Part shown: positions 1-8,098 of the stretch, one piece after another
Layout of the letters: each line of letters opens with the position of its first letter
Position numbering within the stretch: the first letter of the stretch is position 1
From: Flavobacteriaceae bacterium
Lineage (GTDB): Bacteria; Bacteroidota; Bacteroidia; Flavobacteriales; Flavobacteriaceae
Length of the DNA stretch: 23,706 nt
Assembly (NCBI GenBank): GCA_023145595.1
Contig: JAGLDM010000083.1
Coordinates: 1 to 23,706 of the forward strand
Reading direction: 5' to 3'
The notes under the pieces: model-generated
The model's database searches: none
Seen by the model: the letters and a program-made list of their open reading frames with translations, nothing else
What the model was told of the DNA's origin: nothing
Translations under genes and position numbers: made by a program

Positions 1-741
1 AAAAAATTAATCAACGTAAACGGAAAGTTAGCAACGACTGGAACCCTTATCTTTGGTGGAGAAGTCATTGAATTTCACAATGAAATGATTACGAAAAACA
101 CAAAAGAGTTTATTTTTAAATTGGATGTTGTTTTTGAAGATGATTTTATTGCACTAATTAATAAACCCGCTGGAATTTTGGTAAGTGGAAATTCTTTCAA
201 AACCATTGCAAATGCCTTAGTTTCTAACTTAAAAGCATCTAACCAACCGGATGCCGTTTCTCCACAGCCAGCACACCGCCTAGATTATCCGACTACAGGA
301 TTATTACTTATTGGCAAAACTAGTAAGAGCATTCGTGATTTAAACAATCAATTTAAAAATAAAGAAATTCATAAAACCTATTTTTCAGCAGCCATTGGAT
401 CTATGAAAAAGGATGGAGTTATCACCTACCCCATTGATGGAAAAGAATCAATCTCTGAATTTGAAGTGCTAAAAACAGTCCCTTCTAAGCGATTCAAGTA
501 TTTAAACTTGGTAAAACTTACTCCAAAAACAGGAAGACGACATCAACTTAGAAAGCACCTTTCTGAACTAGGAAACCCAATTCTTGGCGATAGAGAGTAC
601 GGAATTGAATCTTTGATTTTAAAAGGAAAGGGATTATACCTCCACGCCTATTCAATCGATTTCACACATCCCTTTACAAAAGAAAAGATGGTTTTTCAAC
701 AAGAACTACCATCTAAGTTTTCAAAAATGTTTGGAGATTAG
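1..741 (+). CDS. RluA-family 23S/tRNA pseudouridine synthase, 5'-truncated by window edge
   Basis: Isomerises uridine to pseudouridine in rRNA or tRNA. The first in-window ATG is at 85, but the same frame is open back to base 1 and encodes an S4-like RNA-binding segment (INVNGKLA..G..IFGGEVI), so the true start lies upstream and the annotated piece is partial. Counting from the ATG at 85, the catalytic motif HRLDYPTTGLL is at residues 64-74 with Asp67 as the expected catalytic nucleophile; the KPAGILV segment (27-33) and the RRHQLRKHL segment (substrate positioning, about 152-160) also fit RluA/RluC/RluD enzymes. The exact target uridine cannot be told from sequence. It is convergent with priA and separated from it by a short palindromic repeat. 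Family certain; specificity open. Confidence 0.93.
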   Translation, partial: KKLINVNGKLATTGTLIFGGEVIEFHNEMITKNTKEFIFKLDVVFEDDFIALINKPAGILVSGNSFKTIANALVSNLKASNQPDAVSPQPAHRLDYPTTGLLLIGKTSKSIRDLNNQFKNKEIHKTYFSAAIGSMKKDGVITYPIDGKESISEFEVLKTVPSKRFKYLNLVKLTPKTGRRHQLRKHLSELGNPILGDREYGIESLILKGKGLYLHAYSIDFTHPFTKEKMVFQQELPSKFSKMFGD

Positions 742-755
742 AAATTAAAACCTTC

Positions 756-788
756 GTCATTATGGATTCCTGCCTTCGCAGGAATGAC
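756..788. repeat. Short palindromic intergenic repeat with GTCATT...ATGAC ends
   Basis: An 8-bp perfect stem (ATTCCTGC 766-773 / GCAGGAAT 778-785) with a CTTC loop is flanked by GTCAT (756-760) and ATGAC (784-788). No T-run follows on either strand, so it is not a typical terminator, though it sits between the convergent ends of the pseudouridine synthase and priA. Read on the minus strand it begins GTCATTCC, the same beginning as the element at 9484-9547. From memory, elements like this are dispersed in flavobacterial genomes; the window itself shows only the two related copies. Confidence 0.6.
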
Positions 789-851
789 AATACAATTCCA
801 ATTATAGTAAGATTAATTAAGAACACCCTCAACAACAACAATCTCAGGTCG

Positions 852-3293
852 TTAATAATTATCAACGTCAATATTCATTTTAATAGGTCGAAAATCTTTT
901 ACTGATTGAAACACATTTTTAATTCGGTTTAATTGCTCTTTTGTGTTTTTTATGGATTGTTTTGGTGGAATCTTAATAATCAACACGCGAATAAACTGAT
1001 TCCGAACTCTAGAAATTGACGGAGTTGTTGGACCCAACAAATTATCTCTAAAGATATTACTCAGTGATTTCCCTATCCATTCCGCTCCTTGATCAACTTT
1101 ATACATATCACGATGTTTCAACGTGATTTTTATAATTCGGTAAAACGGTGGGTAATGATATTGCCAACGCTCTTCCAGTTGTTCTTTGTACATCTGCTGA
1201 TAGGAATTGGTAGAAACCTGCTGCAATATTTGATGATTCGGATTGAACGATTGAATCGCTACTTTTCCACGTTTCTTTGCTCTACCTGACCTACCCGACA
1301 CTTGAGTTAACATTTGAAAACAGCGTTCATGCGCTCTAAAATCTGGGTAATTTAGCATGGAGTCGGCATTTAAAACACCTACCAAAGTAACATTTGAAAA
1401 ATCAAGTCCTTTAGATAGCATTTGAGTTCCCACTAAAATATCAATTTCTTGTGCTTCAAATTTTCCAATGATTTTTTGATAACCAAACTTGCCTCTGGTC
1501 GTATCTAAATCCATTCGACCTATTTGCGTATTTGGAAATAATTTTATTAATTCTTGCTCAATTTGCTCGGTTCCAAACCCTTTATTATTCAATTTTTCTG
1601 AGCCACAAGCACCACAATTATAAAGCATTGGTCTTTTAAATCCGCAGTAATGACATCGCAATTCATTTTTGTACTTATGATATGTCAAACTTACATCACA
1701 ATTTGGACATTCTGGTGCAATTCCACAAGTCTCACATTCAACAATTGGAGAAAAACCACGTCTATTTTGGAATAAAATTACTTGTTCTTTTAAGTCTAAG
1801 GCTTCCTGAATTAATGTTAAAAGTCGATCAGAAAAATGACCCGTCATTCTCTTTTTCTTATGTTTTTCCTTTATATCTACTAATTCAATTTCTGGCAATA
1901 GTACATCTCCATGCCGTCGAGTCAACTCTACAAAGCCATATTTCTTATCGAGTGCATTTTTATAACTTTCAATTGCTGGAGTTGCTGACCCTAACAAAAC
2001 CTTGGCATTATGAATACGTGCCAACACAACAGAAGTGTCTCTTGCGTGGTATCTAGGTGCAGGGTCAAATTGTTTATAAGAGCCTTCGTGTTCTTCATCT
2101 ACAACGATTAAGCCCAGATTATCAAAAGGTAAAAATAACGATGAACGTGCCCCCACAATTATTTGAGAGTTCTCCCTATTCTCTAAAATATTATTCCACA
2201 CCTCAACGCGTTCATTCATTGAATATTTTGAATGAAAAACCGCTACTTGCCCTCCAAAGTAAGTTTGCAACCTACCTATTAACTGAGTAGTTAGTGCTAT
2301 TTCTGGTACTAAATACAATACTTGCTGCCCCTTATCTAAGGTTTTCTGTATCAATTCTGAATAGATTTCAGTTTTACCGCTGCTTGTAATTCCGTGTAAT
2401 AAAGTAACCTCTTTTGTTTTAAAAGACTCTTCTATTTCAATAAGTGCCTTTTGTTGAAATTCATTCAGTTGTTTTAATTGATTGGTGGTTCCATCAAACT
2501 GAATCCGATCTACCTGAATAAAATAAATTTCAAATATTCCTTTAGTTACCAACGCTTTAATTACCGCTGAAGAAACCCCAGAATCCTTTTCTAAATCCGA
2601 TTTTTTAATTGGTTTTTTGGTGCTCGCATTTAATTGAAAGTAACTCAATACTGCATCACGTTGCTTTTGCGCTCTATTTAAAGATTCTAATAATTCATTT
2701 AGTTTTTCATCGGTATAAACTGGATTTAATTTTATGTATTGAATCAGTTTCGGTTTGTACTGCTCATAAATCCGCTCTTTTAAAATAATAGCCTCCTTAT
2801 CTAGCATTTTTTTTAATACAGGGAAAACCGTTTTTTTACCAAGAATCTCCACCACCTGATTTACATTCAATTCCGATTGATAACCTAAGGCTTCAAAAAT
2901 AAGATACTCATCATCTGTTAGTTCAGATTCCTCTTTAAATTCATTGTTTTTCAGAATCGCAGTTTCACTTTCTAATAAAAATGCAGATGGCAATGCTGCT
3001 CGAAACACATCACCTAAGGTACACATATAATACTCTGAAATCCATTCCCAAAGATGTAATTGTCTTTCATTTACAATTGGTTTTTCATCTAAAATTTGGT
3101 GAATATCTTTGGCTTCATAACTGTCTGGTGGACTTGTATGAATTTCATAAACCAACCCTGTATAAATCTTCGTTTTCCCAAAAGGGATGGCAACACGCAT
3201 TCCTCTTTCTAGAAATTTTGCTTCAGCTTCTGTTATTTTATAGGTAAATAACTTTGGTAAAGGAATGGGTAATATAACGTTGATGAAATTGAT
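852..3293 (-). CDS. priA: Primosomal protein N' (PriA replication-restart helicase)
   Basis: Superfamily 2 3'-5' helicase that restarts stalled forks by loading the replicative helicase. Numbered from the ATG at 3200 (782 residues): Walker A GITSSGKT 270-277, DEEH box 368-371, eight zinc-binding cysteines 489, 492, 498, 501, 516, 519, 529, 532, and C-terminal helicase motifs GTQMLSKGLDF and QVSGRSGRA. The ATG at 3200 is probably not the start. The frame stays open to a stop at 3330-3332 and encodes INFINVILPIPLPKLFTY, the conserved beginning of PriA's 3'-DNA-binding domain. There is no ATG, GTG or TTG in that stretch; I place the start at the ATC of 3291-3293 (813 residues) because M-x-F-I-x-V-I-L-P is how I recall relatives beginning; ATA 3297-3299 is an alternative. 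A -7 box at 3331-3338 fits initiation there. Family certain, start uncertain. Confidence 0.95.
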   Translation of the reverse strand: MNFINVILPIPLPKLFTYKITEAEAKFLERGMRVAIPFGKTKIYTGLVYEIHTSPPDSYEAKDIHQILDEKPIVNERQLHLWEWISEYYMCTLGDVFRAALPSAFLLESETAILKNNEFKEESELTDDEYLIFEALGYQSELNVNQVVEILGKKTVFPVLKKMLDKEAIILKERIYEQYKPKLIQYIKLNPVYTDEKLNELLESLNRAQKQRDAVLSYFQLNASTKKPIKKSDLEKDSGVSSAVIKALVTKGIFEIYFIQVDRIQFDGTTNQLKQLNEFQQKALIEIEESFKTKEVTLLHGITSSGKTEIYSELIQKTLDKGQQVLYLVPEIALTTQLIGRLQTYFGGQVAVFHSKYSMNERVEVWNNILENRENSQIIVGARSSLFLPFDNLGLIVVDEEHEGSYKQFDPAPRYHARDTSVVLARIHNAKVLLGSATPAIESYKNALDKKYGFVELTRRHGDVLLPEIELVDIKEKHKKKRMTGHFSDRLLTLIQEALDLKEQVILFQNRRGFSPIVECETCGIAPECPNCDVSLTYHKYKNELRCHYCGFKRPMLYNCGACGSEKLNNKGFGTEQIEQELIKLFPNTQIGRMDLDTTRGKFGYQKIIGKFEAQEIDILVGTQMLSKGLDFSNVTLVGVLNADSMLNYPDFRAHERCFQMLTQVSGRSGRAKKRGKVAIQSFNPNHQILQQVSTNSYQQMYKEQLEERWQYHYPPFYRIIKITLKHRDMYKVDQGAEWIGKSLSNIFRDNLLGPTTPSISRVRNQFIRVLIIKIPPKQSIKNTKEQLNRIKNVFQSVKDFRPIKMNIDVDNY

Positions 3294-3330
3294 AAATATA
3301 TCTTTTAAGGATTGATAAATCTTTACAAAT

Positions 3331-3356
3331 CAAAAATACACTTTTCTAAAATTCAA
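3331..3356 (-). promoter_or_regulatory. Putative Bacteroidota-type promoter of priA
   Basis: On the minus strand a -7 box TATTTTTG (plus-strand 3331-3338) matches TAnnTTTG, with TTG (3354-3356) 15 bases upstream, slightly short of the usual 17-23. Transcription would begin near 3325, which allows the non-ATG start proposed at 3291-3293 and a leader of about 30 bases. Confidence 0.45.
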
Positions 3357-3480
3357 AACTAATATTCTTTCAAATTGTATAAACAAACGTAATAAAAAAC
3401 AACTCCTTTTATTTTTTGGCATGCTGTTTGTAATTTCAAAGTAACCGACAACTATTTATTAACCCTAAAAACTAGAAATT

Positions 3481-4545
3481 ATGAAAACTAAAAATTTATT
3501 TCGTTTTGCGTTTGTTATAGCAATCTTTTCTATTCAAAATATAAAAGCAAATACTTTTAATTCTACCACAGTAATTTACAACTCTAACAATGCAATTACT
3601 TTTGTAGAAAACGGAATTACATTTTCTGTTTTTCAAAATGGAGAATTTGATTTTTATCTAAACTCACATTTAAATAATTCTGGGGCAAATTATTACAGTT
3701 CGAATGTAAGCATCAGTTTTAATTCGGGTTACAACTATAATCGGTTTGTACAGTATGGACAATTTGGTGCTGTAATTCAGGTTGAAAGAACTCCGGTGTT
3801 TTATGACCATTACGGGAGAGTAACTTCAATTGGAAGAATAAACATCAACTACCGTCGTGGAAGTTTACATAGAGTTGGTGGCTTACATATTCACTATAAT
3901 TCAAACGGAAATTACGTTGTTAGAAATGGTTATATTAATAGTTACAACCGGAATTATGTATATCACCCGCACCACAATTCGCTTATACGACCTTATGCTG
4001 GATATCATGTTGTAAGATTAGCACCTTATAGAAATCATTACAAACCAACGAGATACCATTACTATAATGATCATCGATATGCATATAAACATCATCGGGA
4101 TTATCATGAGAAGTATCGCAATAAAAGAACAAAACATCAAAAACAGCACAGTTCTAGAAGCAATGCATATTCTAATGATATTAGATCTAAATCGGTGTCT
4201 TCAAATTACAGGAAAACATCAAATACAAAAAGGTATCCTCAGTCAAACGGGTATTCAAAAAAAAGTGTTAACCATGGTAATTCGACTCGTGTAGATTCAA
4301 AAAATACTAAAACCTCTAAAAACCATCGAACAAATAAAAGAGTCGTTAGTCTAAATAATCGAAACAATCAGTTGTCAAAAACTTCACCGGTTGCTAAAAA
4401 TAAAGCATCGAAACATCGAAGTAATAGCAGCGCAAATCGGTCACCAAGAGTAACACCGAGCAAATCTAATCATAAAGGTAACGCTCAGAAATATTCGGTT
4501 AAAAAGACTAAAAAACATAGCGATAATCGAAGAACACGATCTTAA
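3481..4545 (+). CDS. Secreted, highly basic His/Tyr/Asn-rich protein of unknown function
   Basis: Not assignable to a characterised function. The 354-residue product has a Sec signal peptide (residues 1-23, cleavage after IKA). A predicted beta-rich part (about 30-185) follows and includes two tandem imperfect units, SIGRININYRRGS and RVGGLHIHYNSNG (about 116-143), of the form VGxLxIxYxxxG. From about residue 185 the chain is rich in His, Tyr, Arg and Lys, and from about 225 to the end it is Lys/Ser/Asn/Arg-rich, without hydrophobic segments and likely disordered and strongly positively charged. I recall similar proteins in other Flavobacteriaceae annotated only as hypothetical. An extracellular or periplasmic protein binding polyanions or metals would fit the composition, but that is inference. 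Monocistronic: its own upstream region, a strong terminator 38 bases after the stop. Confidence 0.85.
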   Translation: MKTKNLFRFAFVIAIFSIQNIKANTFNSTTVIYNSNNAITFVENGITFSVFQNGEFDFYLNSHLNNSGANYYSSNVSISFNSGYNYNRFVQYGQFGAVIQVERTPVFYDHYGRVTSIGRININYRRGSLHRVGGLHIHYNSNGNYVVRNGYINSYNRNYVYHPHHNSLIRPYAGYHVVRLAPYRNHYKPTRYHYYNDHRYAYKHHRDYHEKYRNKRTKHQKQHSSRSNAYSNDIRSKSVSSNYRKTSNTKRYPQSNGYSKKSVNHGNSTRVDSKNTKTSKNHRTNKRVVSLNNRNNQLSKTSPVAKNKASKHRSNSSANRSPRVTPSKSNHKGNAQKYSVKKTKKHSDNRRTRS

Positions 4546-4583
4546 TAATTAGATCTTATAAAATAACCCCTTTTGTTTTGCCT

Positions 4584-4620
4584 AAAGAGTTTGTTGAAAT
4601 ACTTCAACAAACTCTTTTTT
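4584..4620 (+). terminator. Strong intrinsic terminator after the basic secreted protein
   Basis: Perfect 15-bp stem (AAAGAGTTTGTTGAA 4584-4598 / TTCAACAAACTCTTT 4603-4617) with a four-base ATAC loop and a T-run continuing to 4620. It lies between convergent genes. On the minus strand only three T residues end the stem, so it is strongest for the plus-strand gene but may also serve the methyltransferase gene at 4632-5795. Confidence 0.9.
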
Positions 4621-4631
4621 ATATTGACTAT

Positions 4632-5795
4632 TTACTCTTCTATATTTTTTGCCTTCCGACTTCCTTCATACATATCGTACCGAACAAAACGACAATCCAA
4701 ATCACCGTTTTTAAGCGGAATTCTCTTAGAAGTTCGCAAACCAACATATTTCAAAGCCTCCATATCCGAAGTTATAAACCACACTCTAGAATCTGGATAA
4801 CCGTGTTTTAGGGTATCCCCTATTTTCTTGTAAAACTCCTCAGTGTCTATGTTTAAACGTTCGCCATAAGGAGGGTTAAATAATATTGTAGTTGACCCAA
4901 ATACTTCTTTTATCGAGTTGAAGAAATTTACATGATGTACTCCTACAAATTCCGATAAATTGGCGCTTTCTACATTTTCAATCGCTTTACGAACTGCAGA
5001 GGGTGCTTTATCAAATCCCATTATCTTAAACTGCGGATTTACTATTTTTTTTAATAATGAATCTTGAATTACATAGTACAAATCTTCATCATAATCACTC
5101 CATTTTTCAAAGCCAAATTCTGGTCTGTTAATATTTGCTGGAATGTTACAGGCAACCATCGTAGCCTCTATCAATATCGTTCCAGAACCACACATTGGGT
5201 CAATAAAATTACTATGACCTGTATAACCCGACAACAAAACCAATCCTGCCGCCAACACTTCATTAATCGGCGCAATATTGGTAGAAGTTCTATAACCACG
5301 TTTGTGTAATGAATCACCCGAAGAATCTAATGAAACCGTACAGAAATCTTTCTGAATATGCACATGTATTTTTATATCTGGATGCTTTAAATCAACATTC
5401 GGTCTTTTATGATATTTATGTCTAAAATAATCGGCAATTGCATCCTTTGATTTTAGAGAAATATAATGCGAATTTGAGGTGAAAAATTTAGAGTTCACCA
5501 CAGCACCGATGGCAAAAGTACCATCAACGGACATATAATTCTCCCAATTAATTTTTTGCAGACCATCATACAAATCTTCCTCGTCAAAAACCTTAAAACT
5601 TTTAATTGGTTTTAAGATTCTAATGGCCGTTCTTAATGCAATATTTGCTTTGTACATAAATCCTTTATCGCCATAAAAGGAAACATTTCGAACCCCCTCT
5701 TTTACATCTACCGCACCCATGTCTTTAAGTTCTGTTGCCAATACCTCTTCTAACCCGAACATCGTGGTTGCAACCATTTTGAAGTTTTTATTCAT
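4632..5795 (-). CDS. THUMP-domain class I SAM-dependent RNA methyltransferase (RlmL/YcbY N-terminal type)
   Basis: Predicted to methylate guanine N2 in 23S rRNA, as the N-terminal half of E. coli RlmL does. The 387-residue protein has a THUMP-type RNA-binding region (about 45-160) and a Rossmann methyltransferase domain with SAM-binding DPMCGSGT (199-206) and the amino-methyltransferase motif NPPYGERL (307-314). It lacks the second (RlmK) half of the E. coli fusion, the usual situation outside gammaproteobacteria. Start ATG at 5795 follows a well-matched promoter at 5812-5839. It is divergent from the methyltransferase/ZIP pair. Family certain; target nucleotide inferred. Confidence 0.93.
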   Translation of the reverse strand: MNKNFKMVATTMFGLEEVLATELKDMGAVDVKEGVRNVSFYGDKGFMYKANIALRTAIRILKPIKSFKVFDEEDLYDGLQKINWENYMSVDGTFAIGAVVNSKFFTSNSHYISLKSKDAIADYFRHKYHKRPNVDLKHPDIKIHVHIQKDFCTVSLDSSGDSLHKRGYRTSTNIAPINEVLAAGLVLLSGYTGHSNFIDPMCGSGTILIEATMVACNIPANINRPEFGFEKWSDYDEDLYYVIQDSLLKKIVNPQFKIMGFDKAPSAVRKAIENVESANLSEFVGVHHVNFFNSIKEVFGSTTILFNPPYGERLNIDTEEFYKKIGDTLKHGYPDSRVWFITSDMEALKYVGLRTSKRIPLKNGDLDCRFVRYDMYEGSRKAKNIEE

Positions 5796-5811
5796 CTGCT
5801 AAAATTTGTTG

Positions 5812-5839
5812 CAAAGATAGTGTATTTTTGCTTTGACAA
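5812..5839 (-). promoter_or_regulatory. Promoter of the THUMP methyltransferase gene (TTG-N17-TATCTTTG)
   Basis: On the minus strand TTG (plus 5837-5839), a 17-base spacer and TATCTTTG (plus 5812-5819) fit the Flavobacterium consensus TTG-N17-23-TAnnTTTG exactly. The start codon is 17 bases past the -7 box. It overlaps the oppositely directed -7 box at 5823-5830. Confidence 0.7.
5823..5830 (+). promoter_or_regulatory. Putative -7 box for the methyltransferase/ZIP operon
   Basis: TATTTTTG matches TAnnTTTG and lies 18 bases before the ATG at 5849. No well-spaced TTG is present upstream, so the -33 element is weak or absent. Confidence 0.5.
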
Positions 5840-5848
5840 AAGACATCT

Positions 5849-6583
5849 ATGAATACTTCTAAAGATTGGTTTGCATCTTGGTTTGACACCAGTTATTACC
5901 ACATTTTATATAAGAACAGAGGACAAAAAGAAGCCCAATTATTCATGACGAATTTGGTGGCTTTCCTGGTGTTAAAACAAGGGGAGTCTGTTTTGGATCT
6001 TGCCTGTGGAAAAGGGCGTCATTCCCTATTTCTCAATTCATTAGGATTTGATGTTGTTGGTGCCGATTTATCTCAAAACAGTATTAATTACGCCAATAAA
6101 TTCAGCAATAAAACACTTCGATTTGTTCAGCATGACATGCGAGAAACTCTGAATTCAAAATACGATGCCATTTTTAATTTATTTACAAGCTTTGGCTATT
6201 TTGAAGATGATCAAGAGGACCTTCTGGTTTTAGAAAACATCAAAAACGGATTGAAATCTGAAAAAAGTGTGGCTGTTATCGATTTTTTGAATGCTGACAA
6301 AGCAATTAAAAACTTAGTTAAGGAAGAAGTTGTGATTCGCAATGATATTAAATTTTATATTACACGTAGTTTTGAAAACGGTTTTATTATCAAAAAAATT
6401 AAGGTGGTAACACCTACAGAAACCCATGAATATTTTGAACGCATCAAATATTTGGATCTCAAAAAAATAAAATCATATCTTGAAAAGACAGGATTGCAAC
6501 TTAAAGAAACATTTGGGGATTATGACCTTCAAAAATTTGATCCAATCAATTCAAACCGGTTAATACTTATTATATCCAAATGA
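5849..6583 (+). CDS. Class I SAM-dependent methyltransferase, substrate unknown
   Basis: The 244-residue protein carries SAM-binding motif I, VLDLACGKGRH (48-58), the acidic ribose-binding end of strand 2 (GADLS, 71-75) and a downstream HDMRE segment, typical of the Methyltransf_11/25 group. The C-terminal half has a beta-rich section (about 165-215, including ETHEYFERIKYLDL) often seen in small-molecule methyltransferases. The substrate cannot be inferred. The stop codon overlaps the start of the ZIP transporter gene (ATGA at 6580-6583), suggesting translational coupling. Confidence 0.88.
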   Translation: MNTSKDWFASWFDTSYYHILYKNRGQKEAQLFMTNLVAFLVLKQGESVLDLACGKGRHSLFLNSLGFDVVGADLSQNSINYANKFSNKTLRFVQHDMRETLNSKYDAIFNLFTSFGYFEDDQEDLLVLENIKNGLKSEKSVAVIDFLNADKAIKNLVKEEVVIRNDIKFYITRSFENGFIIKKIKVVTPTETHEYFERIKYLDLKKIKSYLEKTGLQLKETFGDYDLQKFDPINSNRLILIISK

Positions 6584-7248
6584 GTGTGTTGATATTATTT
6601 TTATCGGTAATTATAGGTGCGGCTATTGTACTTATACTAAAACCTAATCAAAAGATTACGCAAATTCTCTTGTCGTTTAGTGGCGCCTATTTACTAGCTA
6701 TTACGGTAACCCATTTACTACCTGAAGTATTTCAAACCAATCAAAAAAACATTAGTTTCTTTATTATTTTAGGATTATTAATCCAGTTAATAATGGATTA
6801 CTTTTCTAAAGGGGCAGAACACGGACATATACATACGCATAACCACAAGCAATTGCCAACGGTACTTTTTATAAGTCTCTGCGTGCATGCTTTTATGGAA
6901 GGAATTCCTATAAATGACCATGAGCATCAAGAACTATTATGGGCTATTGTTGTCCATAAAATTCCGATTACAATTGTCTTGGGAAGTTTCTTACTTCACT
7001 CTAAGGTTTCTATTCTAAAAAGCCTTTCCATATTACTCGTTTTTGCGTTAATGAGTCCGCTTGGCAGTTATATTGGGAGTAATATTACATTTCTACTAAC
7101 CTATAACACAGAAATAACTGCAATAATTATTGGTGTCTTCTTGCATATATCTACCATCATAATTTTCGAAAGCAGTGAAAATCATAAATTTAATATGGTC
7201 AAATTTATGGCAATACTCATAGGGTTTGGAGTTGCGTTCCTTATGTAA
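6580..7248 (+). CDS. ZIP-family divalent metal transporter
   Basis: Integral membrane importer of Zn(II) or related ions. The 222-residue protein has about seven or eight hydrophobic segments, a His-rich loop HGHIHTHNH (81-89), and the two metal-site motifs of the family: HAFMEGIP (103-110, His103 and Glu107) in TM4 and VVHKIPI (124-130, His126) in TM5. Length is at the short end for ZIP proteins (usually 220-310). It overlaps the upstream methyltransferase gene by four bases and is followed by a bidirectional terminator. Metal specificity is not determinable. Confidence 0.9.
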   Translation: MSVLILFLSVIIGAAIVLILKPNQKITQILLSFSGAYLLAITVTHLLPEVFQTNQKNISFFIILGLLIQLIMDYFSKGAEHGHIHTHNHKQLPTVLFISLCVHAFMEGIPINDHEHQELLWAIVVHKIPITIVLGSFLLHSKVSILKSLSILLVFALMSPLGSYIGSNITFLLTYNTEITAIIIGVFLHISTIIIFESSENHKFNMVKFMAILIGFGVAFLM

Positions 7249-7289
7249 AAATTAAAAGATAAAGCATCGTGAAAAGAAAAAAATGCTAA

Positions 7290-7322
7290 AAAAAACCTGT
7301 TGAATATTTCAACAGGTTTTTT
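7290..7322. terminator. Bidirectional intrinsic terminator between ZIP gene and folE
   Basis: A 15-bp stem (7290-7304 / 7308-7322) closes on a TAT loop; six A residues begin it and six T residues end it, so either strand yields a hairpin with a U-tract. It serves the converging ZIP gene and folE. The GTTGAA/TTCAAC core is shared with the terminator at 4584-4620. Confidence 0.88.
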
Positions 7323-7362
7323 ATTTCTTTAAAACTTATTTCTAAATTTGAATATTCAATAA

Positions 7363-8052
7363 TTACTCGAAGGTAGTCTTCAAATTGATATAATCTAAAA
7401 ATTCTCTTTTCGTATTTGTATCTTTAAATTTTCCTCCAAATTCTGAAGTAACCGTACTACTATCAATATCTTTAATTCCGCGTGAATTTACACATAAATG
7501 CTTTGCGTCAATCACACAAGCAACATCTTGAATTCCCAAAGCTTCTTGCATAGCCTGAACTATCTGCATTGTTAAACGCTCTTGTACTTGAGGTCTTTTT
7601 GCAAAATAGTTTACAATTCGATTCATTTTAGACAAGCCAATCACCTGCCCGTCTGAAATATAAGCAACATGTGCTCTTCCAACAATTGGTAACAAATGAT
7701 GCTCGCAAGTAGAATACACTACAATATTCTTTTCTATCAACATTTCACCGTACTTATAATTATTATCAAAAGTTGATAAACGCGGTTTATTCGCCGGATT
7801 TAATCCTGAAAAAAGTTCATTTACAAATGTTTTCGCTACTCTTTTTGGTGTGCCTTGTAAACTATCGTCTGTAAGGTCCATTCCAAGAGTTAGCAGTATT
7901 TCACGCACATTCTCTTGAATTTTTTCAATTTTCTCAGTATCAGAAATGTCGAATGCATCGGCTCTTAACGGAGTCTCTGCAGAAGACCCCACATGGTTGT
8001 CTCCTATATCGTCTATTTTTTCTTCACTCATTCCATTTTTAATTTCAAACAT
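7363..8052 (-). CDS. folE: GTP cyclohydrolase I
   Basis: Converts GTP to 7,8-dihydroneopterin triphosphate, the first step of folate/pterin synthesis. In the 229-residue product the zinc ligands are visible: Cys116 and His119 in CEHH (116-119) and Cys187 in HLCVNSRG (186-193); GLSKMNRI and RPQVQERLT complete the active-site and core motifs. An acidic N-terminal stretch (about 1-40) precedes the conserved domain; an internal ATG at residue 8 is an alternative start. It lies 46 bases behind hisS, with an AAT-repeat leader and its own candidate -7 box, and ends at the bidirectional terminator. Confidence 0.96.
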   Translation of the reverse strand: MFEIKNGMSEEKIDDIGDNHVGSSAETPLRADAFDISDTEKIEKIQENVREILLTLGMDLTDDSLQGTPKRVAKTFVNELFSGLNPANKPRLSTFDNNYKYGEMLIEKNIVVYSTCEHHLLPIVGRAHVAYISDGQVIGLSKMNRIVNYFAKRPQVQERLTMQIVQAMQEALGIQDVACVIDAKHLCVNSRGIKDIDSSTVTSEFGGKFKDTNTKREFLDYINLKTTFE

Positions 8053-8060
8053 GGTCTCGT

Positions 8061-8080
8061 TTATTATTATTATTATTATA
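8061..8080. repeat. (TTA)6 trinucleotide microsatellite in the folE leader
   Basis: Six perfect TTA units (8061-8078) plus TA, read as AAT repeats on the folE strand. It begins 9 bases upstream of the folE ATG and ends before the putative -7 box at 8087-8094, so it would be transcribed as part of the 5' leader. Confidence 0.8.
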
Positions 8081-8086
8081 AGCCAA

Positions 8087-8094
8087 CAAAATTA
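8087..8094 (-). promoter_or_regulatory. Putative -7 box for folE
   Basis: Minus-strand TAATTTTG matches TAnnTTTG in the hisS-folE gap, but no TTG lies at the right distance upstream. It suggests folE may be transcribed separately from hisS. Confidence 0.35.
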
Positions 8095-8098
8095 CAAA

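Noticed and set aside
3400-3480. Promoter for the basic secreted protein
   Set aside because: TATTTTTTG near 3410-3419 has one base too many between TA and TTTG and CTGTTTG lacks the TA; neither is a clean match, so none was annotated.
4573-4811. Open plus-strand frames of about 75 codons between the basic secreted protein and the THUMP methyltransferase
   Set aside because: They run through the terminator hairpin and antisense to the 3' end of the methyltransferase gene, with no family resemblance.
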